64,000 nt of DNA. Source: Rossellomorea vietnamensis NBRC 101237 (lineage in GTDB: Bacteria; Bacillota; Bacilli; Bacillales; Bacillaceae_B). This document shows, piece after piece, positions 31,772 to 41,114 of this stretch. The stretch covers positions 28,904 to 92,903 of the forward strand of contig NZ_BCVQ01000013.1 in the NCBI RefSeq assembly GCF_001591825.1, written 5' to 3'. Made by a program: the position numbers and the translations under genes. The number at the start of each line of letters is the position of its first letter. Positions within the stretch are counted from its first letter, which is position 1. The notes beneath the pieces were generated by a model. That model saw nothing but the letters and a program-made list of their open reading frames with translations. It was not told the DNA's origin and did no database searches.

Positions 31772-33442
31772 ATGGTGAGTAAGATAAAGAATGAAAGCAT
31801 TAAGGTGATACCACTCGGGGGAGTGGGAGAGATAGGCAAGAACATGTACGTGATTGAAGTCGACCATGAAATATTCGTGATTGACGCAGGACTTATGTTT
31901 CCCGAAAATGAAATGCTAGGGATCGATGTCGTCATTCCTGACATTCAATATTTGATTGAAAATAAAGAGCGGGTAAAAGGGATTTTCCTGACTCATGGAC
32001 ATGAAGACAGTATTGGTGCGATTTCATATGTATTAACCAAGATCAAGGCTCCAGTCTATGGAACACGCTTGACGAATGCACTGGTAAAGGCACGTCTGAA
32101 GGATGAACATATCAGGGATGATGTGAAGTTCTATACGATTCATTCTGATAGCAATCTTACTTTTGATGGCGTGAATGTGACGTTCTTTAAAACCACACAC
32201 AGTATTCCTGATTCAGTCGGGGTCTGCATACATACATCTGAAGGGGTCATCGTCCATACTGGCGAATTCAAGTTCGATCAATCGGCAAAGCATCTTTACC
32301 GGCCGGATTTAGGCAAGATGGCGCAAATCGGTGAGAAGGGTGTCCTTTGTCTATTGTCTGACAGTAAAGAAGCCGAGAGACCAGGGTTTACAACATCAGA
32401 GTCGGTAATCGAACAACATATCACGAACGCCCTGAGGAAAGCCTCAGGGAGAGTGATCGTAGCATGCTTCGCTTCGAATTTAATTCGACTTCAGCAGGTA
32501 TTTGATGCAGCTGAGCAGAATAATCGAAAAGTGGCTGTGGTCGGGAAGAGTTTAAAGAGAGTCTATGATGTGGCCTTGAAGCTCGGATACCTTCATGTCC
32601 GGGATGAAATGATCATCGGAATGGACGAAATAGAGGATTATCCTAAAGATGAAGTCCTCATCATAGCTACAGGAACTCAAGGGGAACCGTTTGAAGCGCT
32701 TCAACGGATGTCCAAGCGTTCCCATCGTCTAGTAAACATTGAAGAAGGTGATACGGTCCTCATAACCGCCACGCCTTCCCCAGGCATGGAAGTGGTCGTC
32801 GGGAGGACGATCGATATGCTTTATAGAGCCGGGGCAAATGTATTGACCGCGTCGAAAAAAGTTCATGTGTCAGGTCATGGGAGTCAGGAAGACTTAAAGT
32901 TCATGTTGAATATCATGAAACCAAAGTACTTCATACCGATTCAGGGTGAATATAAAATGCTCGTCGCTCATACCCAGCTCGCCCACGATACCGGACTGCC
33001 TTATAAGCAGATCTTTATCATGGATAAGGGAGATGTGCTTCAATACAAGGATGGTAAGATGAGAATGAGCGGCCGTGTTCAGGCGGGAAATGTATTGATC
33101 GATGGGATCGGTGTCGGGGACGTAGGGAATATTGTCCTTCGTGATCGCAAGCTGTTATCGGAAGACGGTGTGTTTACGGTTGTCATCACCATCAACAGAA
33201 GGTCAAAGTCTATTGTCTCAGGACCTGAAATCATCTCCAGGGGATTCGTATATGTGAGGGAGTCCGAGGAATTGATCGAAGGGGCAGGCGGAATCGTGAC
33301 GGATGTGGTCCATTCCTATCTGCAAAAAGGTTCTTTTGAATGGACAGCAATCAAGCAGGACATCCGGGATCAATTAAATTATTACCTATTTAACAAAACA
33401 CGAAGAAGACCGATGATTTTACCGATCATCATGGAAGTATAA
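31772..33442 (+). CDS. rnjB: Ribonuclease J2
   Basis: 556 residues, metallo-beta-lactamase/beta-CASP RNase that works with RNase J1 in mRNA decay and processing. 'GGVGEIGKNMYVIE' opens the domain. The zinc motif, usually HxHxDH, reads H75-G-H77-E-D79-S80: the final His is replaced by Ser. This, and the order dapA-rnjB-tepA, mark it as J2 rather than J1. beta-CASP region about 210-370 with 'VHVSGHGSQEDLKFM'; C-terminal domain ends 'KTRRRPMILPIIMEV'. AGGAGG site before ATG 31772. Confidence 0.94.
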   Translation: MVSKIKNESIKVIPLGGVGEIGKNMYVIEVDHEIFVIDAGLMFPENEMLGIDVVIPDIQYLIENKERVKGIFLTHGHEDSIGAISYVLTKIKAPVYGTRLTNALVKARLKDEHIRDDVKFYTIHSDSNLTFDGVNVTFFKTTHSIPDSVGVCIHTSEGVIVHTGEFKFDQSAKHLYRPDLGKMAQIGEKGVLCLLSDSKEAERPGFTTSESVIEQHITNALRKASGRVIVACFASNLIRLQQVFDAAEQNNRKVAVVGKSLKRVYDVALKLGYLHVRDEMIIGMDEIEDYPKDEVLIIATGTQGEPFEALQRMSKRSHRLVNIEEGDTVLITATPSPGMEVVVGRTIDMLYRAGANVLTASKKVHVSGHGSQEDLKFMLNIMKPKYFIPIQGEYKMLVAHTQLAHDTGLPYKQIFIMDKGDVLQYKDGKMRMSGRVQAGNVLIDGIGVGDVGNIVLRDRKLLSEDGVFTVVITINRRSKSIVSGPEIISRGFVYVRESEELIEGAGGIVTDVVHSYLQKGSFEWTAIKQDIRDQLNYYLFNKTRRRPMILPIIMEV

Positions 33443-33444
33443 TG

Positions 33445-33484
33445 TATGGGGCTATTTGTTTCGAACAAATAGCCCCATATTTAT
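33445..33484 (+). terminator. rho-independent terminator after rnjB
   Basis: TATGGGGCTATTTGTT and AACAAATAGCCCCATA form a long stem around a 4-6 base loop, followed by TTTATTT. Confidence 0.93.
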
Positions 33485-33565
33485 TTGAACACAAAGAATA
33501 AAGTATGAAAACACTCCCATATTAAAATAATAACAAGAGAATGGGAATGAAAAGGAGATGTTTTC

Positions 33566-34321
33566 ATGGAACAATATCGTGAACATATGCAGGATGAGCC
33601 AAATAAAGGTCAGGATGATCAGAAAGACAAACCGTCTGGATTGATGGAAAAGATTCAACAGCTGGGTCAAACCAATGTTCCACAACTTTCTCAAGACTCC
33701 AATATTCACTGCCTCACCATTGTAGGCCAGATAGAAGGACATATGCAGCTTCCGCCTCAAAATAAAACAACAAAGTATGAGCATGTCATCCCCCAACTTG
33801 TCGCCATTGAACAAAATCCCAAGATCGAGGGGCTGGTTGTAATTCTGAATACGGTCGGGGGAGATGTAGAAGCGGGTCTGGCCATTTCCGAAATGATCGC
33901 ATCTTTATCCAAACCTACTGTTTCTGTCGTGCTTGGGGGAGGACATAGCATCGGGGTTCCAATTGCTGTATCTTGCGACTTCTCATTTATTGCAAGTACA
34001 GCTACCATGACGATCCACCCCGTTAGATTAACCGGTTTAGTCATCGGTGTGCCTCAAACATTTGAGTATCTGGATAAAATGCAGGATCGGGTAGTCAGCT
34101 TTGTCACTAAGCACAGCAATGTCACGGAAGAGGATTTTAAAGACCTTATGTTTGCGAAAGGGAACCTCACAAGGGATATAGGTACGAATGTCGTCGGGGA
34201 CGATGCCGTGGAGTACGGATTGATCGATGGAATTGGCGGCATCGGGTCGGCAATCAGGAAGATCAATGAATTGATCGAGATGAAGAAGCAGGCAGATTCA
34301 CAAGAGGGTCTGGTTCAATGA
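33566..34321 (+). CDS. tepA: ClpP-like protein TepA
   Basis: 251 residues. ClpP/crotonase-like serine peptidase fold, proposed in B. subtilis to help protein export by degrading signal peptides ('translocation-enhancing'). The putative Ser lies in '[13 protein letters not shown]' and the His in '[10 protein letters not shown]', with '[20 protein letters not shown]' as the oxyanion region. The N-terminal 45 residues are charged and probably disordered. AAAAGGAGATG site; overlaps ylzJ by four bases. Confidence 0.9.
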   Translation: MEQYREHMQDEPNKGQDDQKDKPSGLMEKIQQLGQTNVPQLSQDSNIHCLTIVGQIEGHMQLPPQNKTTKYEHVIPQLVAIEQNPKIEGLVVILNTVGGDVEAGLAISEMIASLSKPTVSVVLGGGHSIGVPIAVSCDFSFIASTATMTIHPVRLTGLVIGVPQTFEYLDKMQDRVVSFVTKHSNVTEEDFKDLMFAKGNLTRDIGTNVVGDDAVEYGLIDGIGGIGSAIRKINELIEMKKQADSQEGLVQ

Positions 34322-34524
34322 TTCTCTATACAATGGTTCCCAATGATCTGGTGTTCCCCACCGATGGAAGTGAATTCAGCGGTCAAATGATGATAAACTA
34401 TCAGGGCGTTCCCCTCCTGGTTCAGCAGGAGGAAAACAAATATCGAATCATCAGGGTTATGAGCAGTGATCCCGCCCACTACTTAAATGATCAAATTTGC
34501 CCAGGGGAATATCTAAACAATTAA
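34318..34524 (+). CDS. ylzJ: YlzJ-like small protein
   Basis: 68 residues, begun inside the tepA stop (ATGA). '[14 protein letters not shown]' and '[22 protein letters not shown]' (cited as [20 protein letters not shown]) fit the YlzJ family found between tepA and spoIIIE in bacilli. Probably a small beta protein; no function is known to me. Confidence 0.88.
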   Translation: MILYTMVPNDLVFPTDGSEFSGQMMINYQGVPLLVQQEENKYRIIRVMSSDPAHYLNDQICPGEYLNN

Positions 34525-34708
34525 GTGAGAAAGAGGATTTTCCCGAAATAGTGGTTATGCTATAATATTACTCAGAAGACAGTATATACAAAAAGTTCAC
34601 GGGAAGGGTTTGACACCTTAGGCACATACATTGCCCCAAAGGGTCAGCCCTTTCTTCATCTTCTAGTACATAAATCTGATAGACTTCAACAGAATTTAGG
34701 TGAATGGT

Positions 34709-37072
34709 TTGGCAAAACGAAAAAAAAGAAAAAAACGCTCTCAATCCGGCTCTGCACTGAAACAGACAATCAAATATGAGATCATCGGATTGATCCTATC
34801 CGCATTAAGCTTGATATCCATCATTGAGCTAGGGGCCGTTGGAAAGGCACTTGTATATTTTTATCGTTTCTTCCTCGGGGAATGGTATATGATTGCCCTT
34901 TTATGGATGCTGTATGTAGCAGGCTACCTGATGATTAAGCGGGAGGTACCGATGTTGTTCAGCAGGAGGCTTGTCGGGATATACATCATCATTGCCAGTT
35001 TCCTCCTTTTAAGTCATGTAAAATTATTCGATCTCCTTTCAAATGGCGGCTCATTCGCTAATCCCAGTGTCATCATGAATACGTGGGACTTATATTGGAT
35101 GGACGTCAACGGTGAATCCAGTACGTCCGATCTTGGAGGAGGGATGATAGGCAGCCTCCTGTTTGCGGTTTCCTACTTCCTATTTGATTCACAGGGGGCA
35201 AGGATCGTCAGCGCAACGTTCATTATGATCGGCATCATCCTTGTGACTGGTAAATCCATAGGGGACGTACTTGGAAGAGCTGGGAAACGCTTTGGTGCCT
35301 TCATGAGTGGGCAATGGTCAGCATTTAAACAGGATATGAGCGACTGGAAGGAAGAGCAATCCAAGAAAAAAGAAGTAAAAGAGAAGAAAAAGAAAGATGA
35401 ACCAATGAAAAAGGAAGAATCGCCTGAACCAATGGTTTCCGAGGAAGAAGAAACGCGGGAACCGATCATTTCGAATTTTGCAGAGCGTGCATATGGCGCC
35501 TCACAACCAAAAGAAGACCCCATAACTTCAGGGGCCGGGGCAAGTAACGATAAAGAGGCTTCCTCATCAGGGAAAGAGGGCGATACAGAAGGGGAGGCAG
35601 AAGCATCCCCGCCAATCACCTTTACGGAAGTGGAAAATAAAGATTACAAGCTTCCTTCGATCTCTTTATTAAAAACCCCTAGAAAAACGGATCAGAGTAA
35701 CGAATATCAATTGATTCATGCCAACGCGGCAAAGCTTGAAAGAACATTCCAGAGCTTCGGTGTAAAGGCGAAAGTGACCCAAGTCCATCTTGGCCCAGCA
35801 GTCACAAAGTATGAAGTACATCCAGATGTAGGGGTGAAAGTAAGCAGGATCGTCAACCTGAGTGATGATCTGGCGTTGGCCCTTGCAGCGAAAGATATTC
35901 GGATTGAAGCTCCGATTCCGGGTAAGTCGGCCATCGGTATTGAGGTTCCGAACTCGGAAGTGGCCATGGTATCCCTGCGGGAGGTTCTTGAAGCGAAGGA
36001 GCATAACAAACCCGATGCGAAACTGCAAATTGGTTTGGGGCGTGATATCACCGGTGAAGCGGTACTCGCTGAGCTGAATAAGATGCCTCATTTACTGGTA
36101 GCGGGGGCAACAGGGAGCGGTAAGAGTGTATGTATTAATGGGATCATCACAAGTATACTCATGAGGGCAAAGCCCCATGAAGTTAAACTGATGATGATCG
36201 ACCCGAAAATGGTTGAACTGAACGTATACAATGGTGTTCCACATCTCCTGGCACCCGTTGTAACAGATGCCAAGAAAGCGTCCCAGGCTTTAAAGAAGGT
36301 TGTTAGTGAAATGGAGCGCAGGTATGAGTTATTCTCTCATACGGGAACCAGGAATATTGAAGGGTACAATGACTACGTTAAGAGACAGAATATAGAAAAT
36401 GAAGATAAAAAGCCTCTGCTGCCATATATCGTAGTGATTGTAGACGAGCTGGCGGATCTCATGATGGTAGCCTCGAGCGACGTGGAGGATGCCATCACAA
36501 GGCTTGCACAGATGGCACGTGCTGCCGGGATCCATCTTATCATTGCGACCCAGCGCCCATCGGTAGATGTCATCACAGGGGTCATCAAAGCCAATATTCC
36601 GTCCCGGATTGCCTTCGCCGTATCGTCCCAAACCGATTCCAGAACGATCCTGGATTCCGGTGGAGCTGAGAAGCTATTGGGAAGGGGAGATATGCTCTTC
36701 ATGCCTGTTGGGGCATCCAAGCCAACAAGGGTGCAGGGTGCGTTTTTATCAGATGAAGAAGTGGAAGATATCGTAGACTTTGTCATCTCCCAGCAAAAGG
36801 CTCAATATCAGGAGGAAATGATTCCCGATGAAGTTCAGGAGGATGAGAAGTCAGGAGAAGCAGAAGACGAATTATATCATGATGCCGTCCAATTGATCGC
36901 GGAAATGCAGACAGCATCCGTTTCTATGCTTCAAAGAAGATTCCGGATCGGCTACACGAGGGCCGCAAGATTGATCGATGAAATGGAAGTAAGGGGAGTC
37001 GTAGGTCCTTATGAAGGCAGTAAGCCCAGAACCGTCCTGGTCGGCAAGCCGTCAGAAGAGCAAAGCTCCTAA
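34709..37072 (+). CDS. spoIIIE: DNA translocase SpoIIIE/FtsK
   Basis: 787 residues, the same as B. subtilis SpoIIIE. It pumps the trapped chromosome through the sporulation septum. Four membrane segments (about 22-160), a charged linker (about 205-310, Lys then Glu rich), then the motor: '[16 protein letters not shown]' (Walker A) and '[15 protein letters not shown]' (Walker B), and the DNA-reading gamma domain ('[19 protein letters not shown]'). The TTG at 34709 has AGGTG at 34698-34702 and gives '[11 protein letters not shown]'; GTG 34700 lies inside that site. Confidence 0.96.
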   Translation: MAKRKKRKKRSQSGSALKQTIKYEIIGLILSALSLISIIELGAVGKALVYFYRFFLGEWYMIALLWMLYVAGYLMIKREVPMLFSRRLVGIYIIIASFLLLSHVKLFDLLSNGGSFANPSVIMNTWDLYWMDVNGESSTSDLGGGMIGSLLFAVSYFLFDSQGARIVSATFIMIGIILVTGKSIGDVLGRAGKRFGAFMSGQWSAFKQDMSDWKEEQSKKKEVKEKKKKDEPMKKEESPEPMVSEEEETREPIISNFAERAYGASQPKEDPITSGAGASNDKEASSSGKEGDTEGEAEASPPITFTEVENKDYKLPSISLLKTPRKTDQSNEYQLIHANAAKLERTFQSFGVKAKVTQVHLGPAVTKYEVHPDVGVKVSRIVNLSDDLALALAAKDIRIEAPIPGKSAIGIEVPNSEVAMVSLREVLEAKEHNKPDAKLQIGLGRDITGEAVLAELNKMPHLLVAGATGSGKSVCINGIITSILMRAKPHEVKLMMIDPKMVELNVYNGVPHLLAPVVTDAKKASQALKKVVSEMERRYELFSHTGTRNIEGYNDYVKRQNIENEDKKPLLPYIVVIVDELADLMMVASSDVEDAITRLAQMARAAGIHLIIATQRPSVDVITGVIKANIPSRIAFAVSSQTDSRTILDSGGAEKLLGRGDMLFMPVGASKPTRVQGAFLSDEEVEDIVDFVISQQKAQYQEEMIPDEVQEDEKSGEAEDELYHDAVQLIAEMQTASVSMLQRRFRIGYTRAARLIDEMEVRGVVGPYEGSKPRTVLVGKPSEEQSS

Positions 37073-37076
37073 TCCA

Positions 37077-37124
37077 AGGTGTGTTACTCTATTCTAATTG
37101 AATGGGGTAACATGCCTTTTTTTG
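37077..37124 (+). terminator. rho-independent terminator after spoIIIE
   Basis: AAGGTGTGTTACTCTATT pairs, with several G-U pairs, with AATGGGGTAACATGCCTT, followed by seven T. Confidence 0.82.
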
Positions 37125-37151
37125 TGAGGGAAACGAGGAGAATATCCTGTT

Positions 37152-37165
37152 TGAAAACGCTTTAA
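37152..37165 (+). promoter_or_regulatory. cre-like CcpA site 1
   Basis: TGAAAACGCTTTAA matches TGWAANCGNTNWCA at all but one fixed position (A for C at position 13). Confidence 0.55.
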
Positions 37166-37194
37166 CGAAAGGGATACGGGTTTATCCACGAATG

Positions 37195-37203
37195 TGTTAT
37201 ACT
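37195..37203 (+). promoter_or_regulatory. Extended -10 promoter
   Basis: TGTTATACT gives TGN plus TATACT. No good -35 lies 16-18 bases upstream, which extended -10 promoters tolerate. It would start RNA near 37210, about 285 bases before the next gene. Confidence 0.5.
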
Positions 37204-37205
37204 AT

Positions 37206-37219
37206 TAAAAGCGTTTACA
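37206..37219 (+). promoter_or_regulatory. cre-like CcpA site 2
   Basis: TAAAAGCGTTTACA matches the cre pattern with one mismatch (A for G at position 2). It covers the predicted start point of the extended -10 promoter, a repressing position. Confidence 0.55.
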
Positions 37220-37452
37220 AATGTAATGCCTTTGTTGATAGTATGTAAAAAATGATAACGGAAAACGGTACCACTGTAAAAATGTAGTTAATATATCCCA
37301 TTTTATCCGATTTATCCAGCTATTTTTTCAATATTTTTACAGAAAAGGATTTTAAATTGTCATTCTAATCATTTTTTTCGACAAAATCACACAATGCTAT
37401 TCCTTTATCAAAAGAAAAGTGTTATAGTATTTTCGATTAGTAGGAAAGATAT

Positions 37453-37470
37453 ACATCAGAGGTCTGATGT
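37453..37470. promoter_or_regulatory. Palindrome, candidate operator of the GntR regulator
   Basis: ACATCAGA-GG-TCTGATGT: perfect 8-bp arms 27 bases before the regulator's start. The piece AGGTCTGA (37460-37467) recurs inside a second palindrome at 39521-39531 before the ABC ATPase gene. Confidence 0.5.
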
Positions 37471-37496
37471 CTTGAGAAAATGTGGTGGTGGTTCCA

Positions 37497-38222
37497 GTGA
37501 CAATAAAAACAGACAATCGGCATTTATACTTACAAGTAATTGACCGTTTGAAGAAGGATATCGAGGCGGGAATATACAAAGAAAAAGAAAAACTCCCATC
37601 TGAATTCGATCTTTCCAAACAATTAGGTGTAAGTAGGGCTACTCTTAGGGAAGCTCTCAGGATTCTTGAGGAAGAAAGTGTCATCGTACGACGTCATGGT
37701 GTAGGTACATTTGTAAACGCCAAGCCGCTCTTCACTTCTGGTATCGAGCAGCTGAACAGTGTAACGAACATGATCAAGCAGGCTGGTATGGAGCCAGGGA
37801 CCATTTTCTTAAGCTCAACAACTCAAGAAGCTACTGAGGATGATATGAAGAGATTTACTTGCAATGAAGAGGACGACGTGATCCTCATTGAAAGGGTTCG
37901 AACGGCAAACGGGGAACCGGTTGTTTATTGTGTGGACAAAATTCCTGAGAAAGTCATGCCGAGGAATTTCACACATGAGGATAATTCGATTTTCACTGTG
38001 TTAGAAAAACGGGAGAATAAGAGAATTACCCATGCAGTCGCACAAATTGAACCAATGGGATATCACGATAAAATCTCCCCTATTCTAAATTGCGAGCCGG
38101 AAACGGCCTTACTCGTTTTGAAGCAAATGCATTTTGATGAAAACGATGAGCCGATCCTTTATTCCGTAAACTACTTCAGATCAGACAAATTTAGCTTCCA
38201 GGTATTAAGAAAGCGCGTATAA
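37497..38222 (+). CDS. ymfC: GntR-family (HutC-type) transcriptional regulator
   Basis: 241 residues. N-terminal winged helix about 1-75 ('[28 protein letters not shown]', cited as [20 protein letters not shown]) and a C-terminal UTRA ligand domain about 90-240 ('[22 protein letters not shown]', cited as [19 protein letters not shown]). GTG 37497 is preferred as it gives '[18 protein letters not shown]', like B. subtilis YmfC, and has GGTGGTGG upstream; GTG codons at 37482-37488 lie in that stretch. The importer genes downstream suggest it controls nucleoside uptake; ligand unknown. Confidence 0.92.
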   Translation: MTIKTDNRHLYLQVIDRLKKDIEAGIYKEKEKLPSEFDLSKQLGVSRATLREALRILEEESVIVRRHGVGTFVNAKPLFTSGIEQLNSVTNMIKQAGMEPGTIFLSSTTQEATEDDMKRFTCNEEDDVILIERVRTANGEPVVYCVDKIPEKVMPRNFTHEDNSIFTVLEKRENKRITHAVAQIEPMGYHDKISPILNCEPETALLVLKQMHFDENDEPILYSVNYFRSDKFSFQVLRKRV

Positions 38223-38272
38223 CAGCAATCCATCTTACTACTAATTTATTACAATAATAGGGGGTACTCTAG

Positions 38273-39367
38273 GTGAAAAAACGTAAATTTGGTTTAGCGT
38301 TATCATTTGTTCTGGCAGCAGGTACATTATTAGGTGCTTGTGGAACAAGCGAGGACAAAGAAGGTGCATCTAGTGGTGATGGCAAGAAAGAAGATCAATT
38401 TACAGTAGCAATGGTGACAGATGTTGGTGGAGTAGATGATAAGTCTTTCAACCAATCAGCATGGGAAGGTCTGAAAGCCTTCGGTAAAGAGAACGACATG
38501 GAAAAAGGTAAAGATGGATTTGACTACTTACAGTCACAATCAGATGCTGACTATGCTACGAACTTAAACAAATTAGCTCGTCAAGATTTTGACTTAGTAT
38601 ATGGTATCGGTTTCCTTATGGAAGGTGCAATCACTGAAATTGCACAACAACAAAAAGATTCACACTTCGCAATCGTTGATGCTGTTGTTGATCAACCAAA
38701 CGTTGCAAGCATCATGTTCAAGGAGCAGGAAGCTTCTTTCCTTGCTGGTGTTACTGCAGGACTTGCGACTAAAACAAACAAAATCGGATTCATCGGCGGT
38801 ATGGAAATTCCGGTAATCGAACGTTTCCATTCAGGTTTCATCGCTGGTGTTAAAGCGGTCAATCCTGATGCAGAAATCGTTGCAGATTATGCAGGTGCTT
38901 TCGACAAAGCTGAACTTGGACAAACCATCGCTTCAAAAATGTACACTCAAGATGTTGACGTAATCTTCCACGCAGCTGGAGGAACGGGTAATGGTTTATT
39001 CAAAGAAGCACGTGACCTGAAAGAAAAAGATCCTTCACGTGAACTTTGGGCAATCGGTGTTGACTCCGACCAATCAGCAGAAGGTAAAGTTGGAGATCAT
39101 AATATCATCCTTACATCGGCTCTTAAGCGCGTTGATAACGCAGTAGTGGATCTGTCCACTAAAGCGAAAGAAGGAAATTTCCCTGGTGGGGAGCAAATCC
39201 TTTACGGACTTAAAGAAGACGGCGTAGGACTTGCTGAATTGAATGACGAACTTTCCAATAAAGATGAAGTCATGAAAAAAGTAGATGAATGGAAAGAAAA
39301 GATTACTAGCGGAGATGTAAAAGTTCCAGAATCTATTAAAGATGCGGAAGCTTTTTCAGCTAACTAA
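38273..39367 (+). CDS. BMP-family substrate-binding lipoprotein
   Basis: 364 residues. Signal peptide with lipobox L20-G-A-C23, so it is lipid-anchored outside the membrane. The mature part is a PnrA/Med-type BMP domain: '[23 protein letters not shown]' (cited as [20 protein letters not shown]), '[22 protein letters not shown]' (cited as [20 protein letters not shown]) and '[15 protein letters not shown]'. Such proteins bind purine nucleosides in the cases studied. GTG start at 38273 after AGGGGG. Likely the receptor for the three ABC genes that follow; equivalent to the NupN role in B. subtilis, though orthology is not shown. Confidence 0.92.
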   Translation: MKKRKFGLALSFVLAAGTLLGACGTSEDKEGASSGDGKKEDQFTVAMVTDVGGVDDKSFNQSAWEGLKAFGKENDMEKGKDGFDYLQSQSDADYATNLNKLARQDFDLVYGIGFLMEGAITEIAQQQKDSHFAIVDAVVDQPNVASIMFKEQEASFLAGVTAGLATKTNKIGFIGGMEIPVIERFHSGFIAGVKAVNPDAEIVADYAGAFDKAELGQTIASKMYTQDVDVIFHAAGGTGNGLFKEARDLKEKDPSRELWAIGVDSDQSAEGKVGDHNIILTSALKRVDNAVVDLSTKAKEGNFPGGEQILYGLKEDGVGLAELNDELSNKDEVMKKVDEWKEKITSGDVKVPESIKDAEAFSAN

Positions 39368-39377
39368 TCGAACAAGA

Positions 39378-39414
39378 AGGAAAGTGGCCGGGGGATATCC
39401 GGCCGCTTATCCTC
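39378..39414 (+). terminator. GC-rich hairpin after the lipoprotein gene
   Basis: GTGGCCGG (39384-39391) pairs with CCGGCCGC (39399-39406) and AGGA/TCCT extends it. There is no T run, so it may protect the 3' end of the lipoprotein mRNA and thin out expression of the ABC genes rather than stop all transcription. Confidence 0.6.
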
Positions 39415-39512
39415 CTGAAAATAGATTCATACATTAATAGAAATTTAATTGAAGTATAGAAAATTTCTATCTTTCATTTAGATTTTTATTCGGGGAAACC
39501 CTTTTTTTTCTG

Positions 39513-39540
39513 AGTAGTGAAGGTCTGACCTCTAACTACT
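39513..39540. promoter_or_regulatory. Nested palindrome before the ABC ATPase gene
   Basis: Outer arms AGTAGT (39513-39518) and ACTACT (39535-39540) enclose AGGTC-T-GACCT (39521-39531). Its AGGTCTGA is shared with the palindrome before the GntR gene. It lies 38 bases before the ATPase start. Confidence 0.5.
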
Positions 39541-39578
39541 AGATAAATATCCCTAGTCTATGCAAGGAGTGATTAGCA

Positions 39579-41114
39579 ATGGATTATGTAATTGAGATGC
39601 TGAATATCCGTAAAGAATTTCCAGGCATCGTAGCAAATGACAACATTACCCTCCAGCTCGAAAAAGGTGAAATTCATGCGCTTCTTGGTGAAAATGGAGC
39701 AGGTAAGTCGACTTTGATGAACGTGTTATTCGGCTTATACCAGCCTGAGCAAGGAGAAATCCGTGTGAAAGGGCAAAAAGTGAATATTACCAACCCGAAC
39801 ATTGCCAACGATCTTGGAATCGGGATGGTCCATCAGCATTTTATGCTCGTCGATACATTCACTGTAACGGAGAATATCATTCTCGGAAGAGAGCCAAAGT
39901 CCGGGGCGACAGTGGACATTAAAAAAGCTGAAAAAGATATCCTTGATATTTCTGAAAGGTATGGTTTGAAAGTAGATCCAAACGCTAAAATTTCAGAAAT
40001 TTCAGTAGGTATGCAGCAGCGTGTGGAAATATTGAAGACACTTTATCGTGGAGCGGAAATCCTGATCTTTGATGAACCGACCGCTGTATTGACACCTCAG
40101 GAGATTAAAGAACTGATTCAAATCATGAAAACATTGATTAAAGAAGGTAAATCAATCATCCTTATCACTCACAAGCTTAAAGAGATTATGGAGGTGTGTG
40201 ATAATGTAACCGTTATCAGAAAAGGGAAAGGGATCGGCACAGTGAAGGTCTCGGAAACTGATCCGAATCACCTTGCCAGTCTGATGGTGGGACGTGAGGT
40301 CACATTTAAAACAGAGAAGAAAGAAGCTACACCTGGTGATAATGTTCTCGAGGTCCGTGACTTAAACGTAAAAGATCAGCGAAATGTCCCTGTTGTAAAG
40401 GGCTTGAACCTTGAGGTGAAAGCTGGGGAAATCCTTGGCATAGCCGGTGTGGATGGAAACGGACAAAGTGAATTGATTGAGGCGATCACAGGTCTTCATA
40501 AAGTCGACAGTGGTTCAATCAAACTGAATGGAAAAGAAATCGCAAATATGAAACCCCGTAAAATTTATGAGTCAGGTGTAGGTCATATTCCTCAGGATAG
40601 GCATAAACACGGCTTGGTACTTGATTTTCCTATCGGGGAAAACATGGTTCTTCAAACCTATTACCAGAAGCCGTATTCCAACAAAGGGGTACTGAGTTAT
40701 AAAAATATTTACAATCAGGCAAGAAAATTGATAGCGGAATTTGATGTCAGGACTCCAACAGAATTCACCCTTGCCCGTGCTTTATCCGGGGGAAATCAGC
40801 AAAAAGCGATCATCGGCCGTGAGGTTGACCGGGATCCGGATCTATTGATTGCTGCCCAGCCGACCAGGGGTCTTGATGTAGGGGCGATCGAGTTTATCCA
40901 TAAACGTCTGATCGAACAAAGAGACAATGGAAAAGCGGTTCTTCTACTTTCATTTGAACTCGATGAAATCATGAATGTTAGTGACCGTATCGCCGTTATC
41001 TACGAAGGTCAAATTGTGGCGATTGTTAATCCGAGGGAAACAACTGAACAAGAACTTGGACTTTTAATGGCTGGTTCGAAGAGGAAGGAAACGGGAGGGA
41101 AATCACATGTCTAA
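39579..41114 (+). CDS. ABC transporter ATPase, two nucleotide-binding domains
   Basis: 511 residues. Domain 1 has Walker A 'GENGAGKSTL', signature 'ISVGMQQRVEILKTL' and Walker B 'ILIFDEPTAVLTPQE'. Domain 2 has a relaxed Walker A 'GVDGNGQSEL', signature 'LSGGNQQKAIIGRE' and 'LLIAAQPTRGLDVG', where the catalytic Glu is Gln. This asymmetry is normal for ribose/nucleoside-type importers. Powers uptake through the two permeases encoded next; its end overlaps the first permease by 8 bases. AAGGAG site upstream. Confidence 0.94.
   Translation: MDYVIEMLNIRKEFPGIVANDNITLQLEKGEIHALLGENGAGKSTLMNVLFGLYQPEQGEIRVKGQKVNITNPNIANDLGIGMVHQHFMLVDTFTVTENIILGREPKSGATVDIKKAEKDILDISERYGLKVDPNAKISEISVGMQQRVEILKTLYRGAEILIFDEPTAVLTPQEIKELIQIMKTLIKEGKSIILITHKLKEIMEVCDNVTVIRKGKGIGTVKVSETDPNHLASLMVGREVTFKTEKKEATPGDNVLEVRDLNVKDQRNVPVVKGLNLEVKAGEILGIAGVDGNGQSELIEAITGLHKVDSGSIKLNGKEIANMKPRKIYESGVGHIPQDRHKHGLVLDFPIGENMVLQTYYQKPYSNKGVLSYKNIYNQARKLIAEFDVRTPTEFTLARALSGGNQQKAIIGREVDRDPDLLIAAQPTRGLDVGAIEFIHKRLIEQRDNGKAVLLLSFELDEIMNVSDRIAVIYEGQIVAIVNPRETTEQELGLLMAGSKRKETGGKSHV

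Larger units (their letters stand above)
37125..37496 (+). other. Long regulatory gap before the GntR regulator
   Basis: About 370 bases of AT-rich DNA without a credible ORF. From left to right it contains a cre-like site (37152-37165), an extended -10 promoter (37195-37203), a second cre-like site over its start point (37206-37219), a possible second -10 (TATAGT at 37423-37428), and an 18-bp palindrome (37453-37470) just before the regulator gene. Confidence 0.7.

Noticed and set aside
33452..33814. Minus-strand ORF of 120 residues over the rnjB terminator and tepA start
   Set aside because: Begins inside tepA and runs through a terminator; hydrophobic content arises from AT-rich DNA.
35173..35619. 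Minus-strand ORF of 148 residues opposite the spoIIIE linker
   Set aside because: Serine/phenylalanine-rich mirror of the Lys/Glu-rich linker; no ribosome site; spoIIIE on the other strand is certain.
39440..39470. Possible CodY box before the ABC ATPase gene
   Set aside because: Best match to AATTTTCWGAAAATT has five mismatches, as expected by chance in AT-rich DNA.
40413..40900. Degenerate second ATPase site of the importer as a sign of decay
   Set aside because: The relaxed Walker A and Glu-to-Gln change are normal for the second half of ribose/nucleoside-type ABC ATPases.
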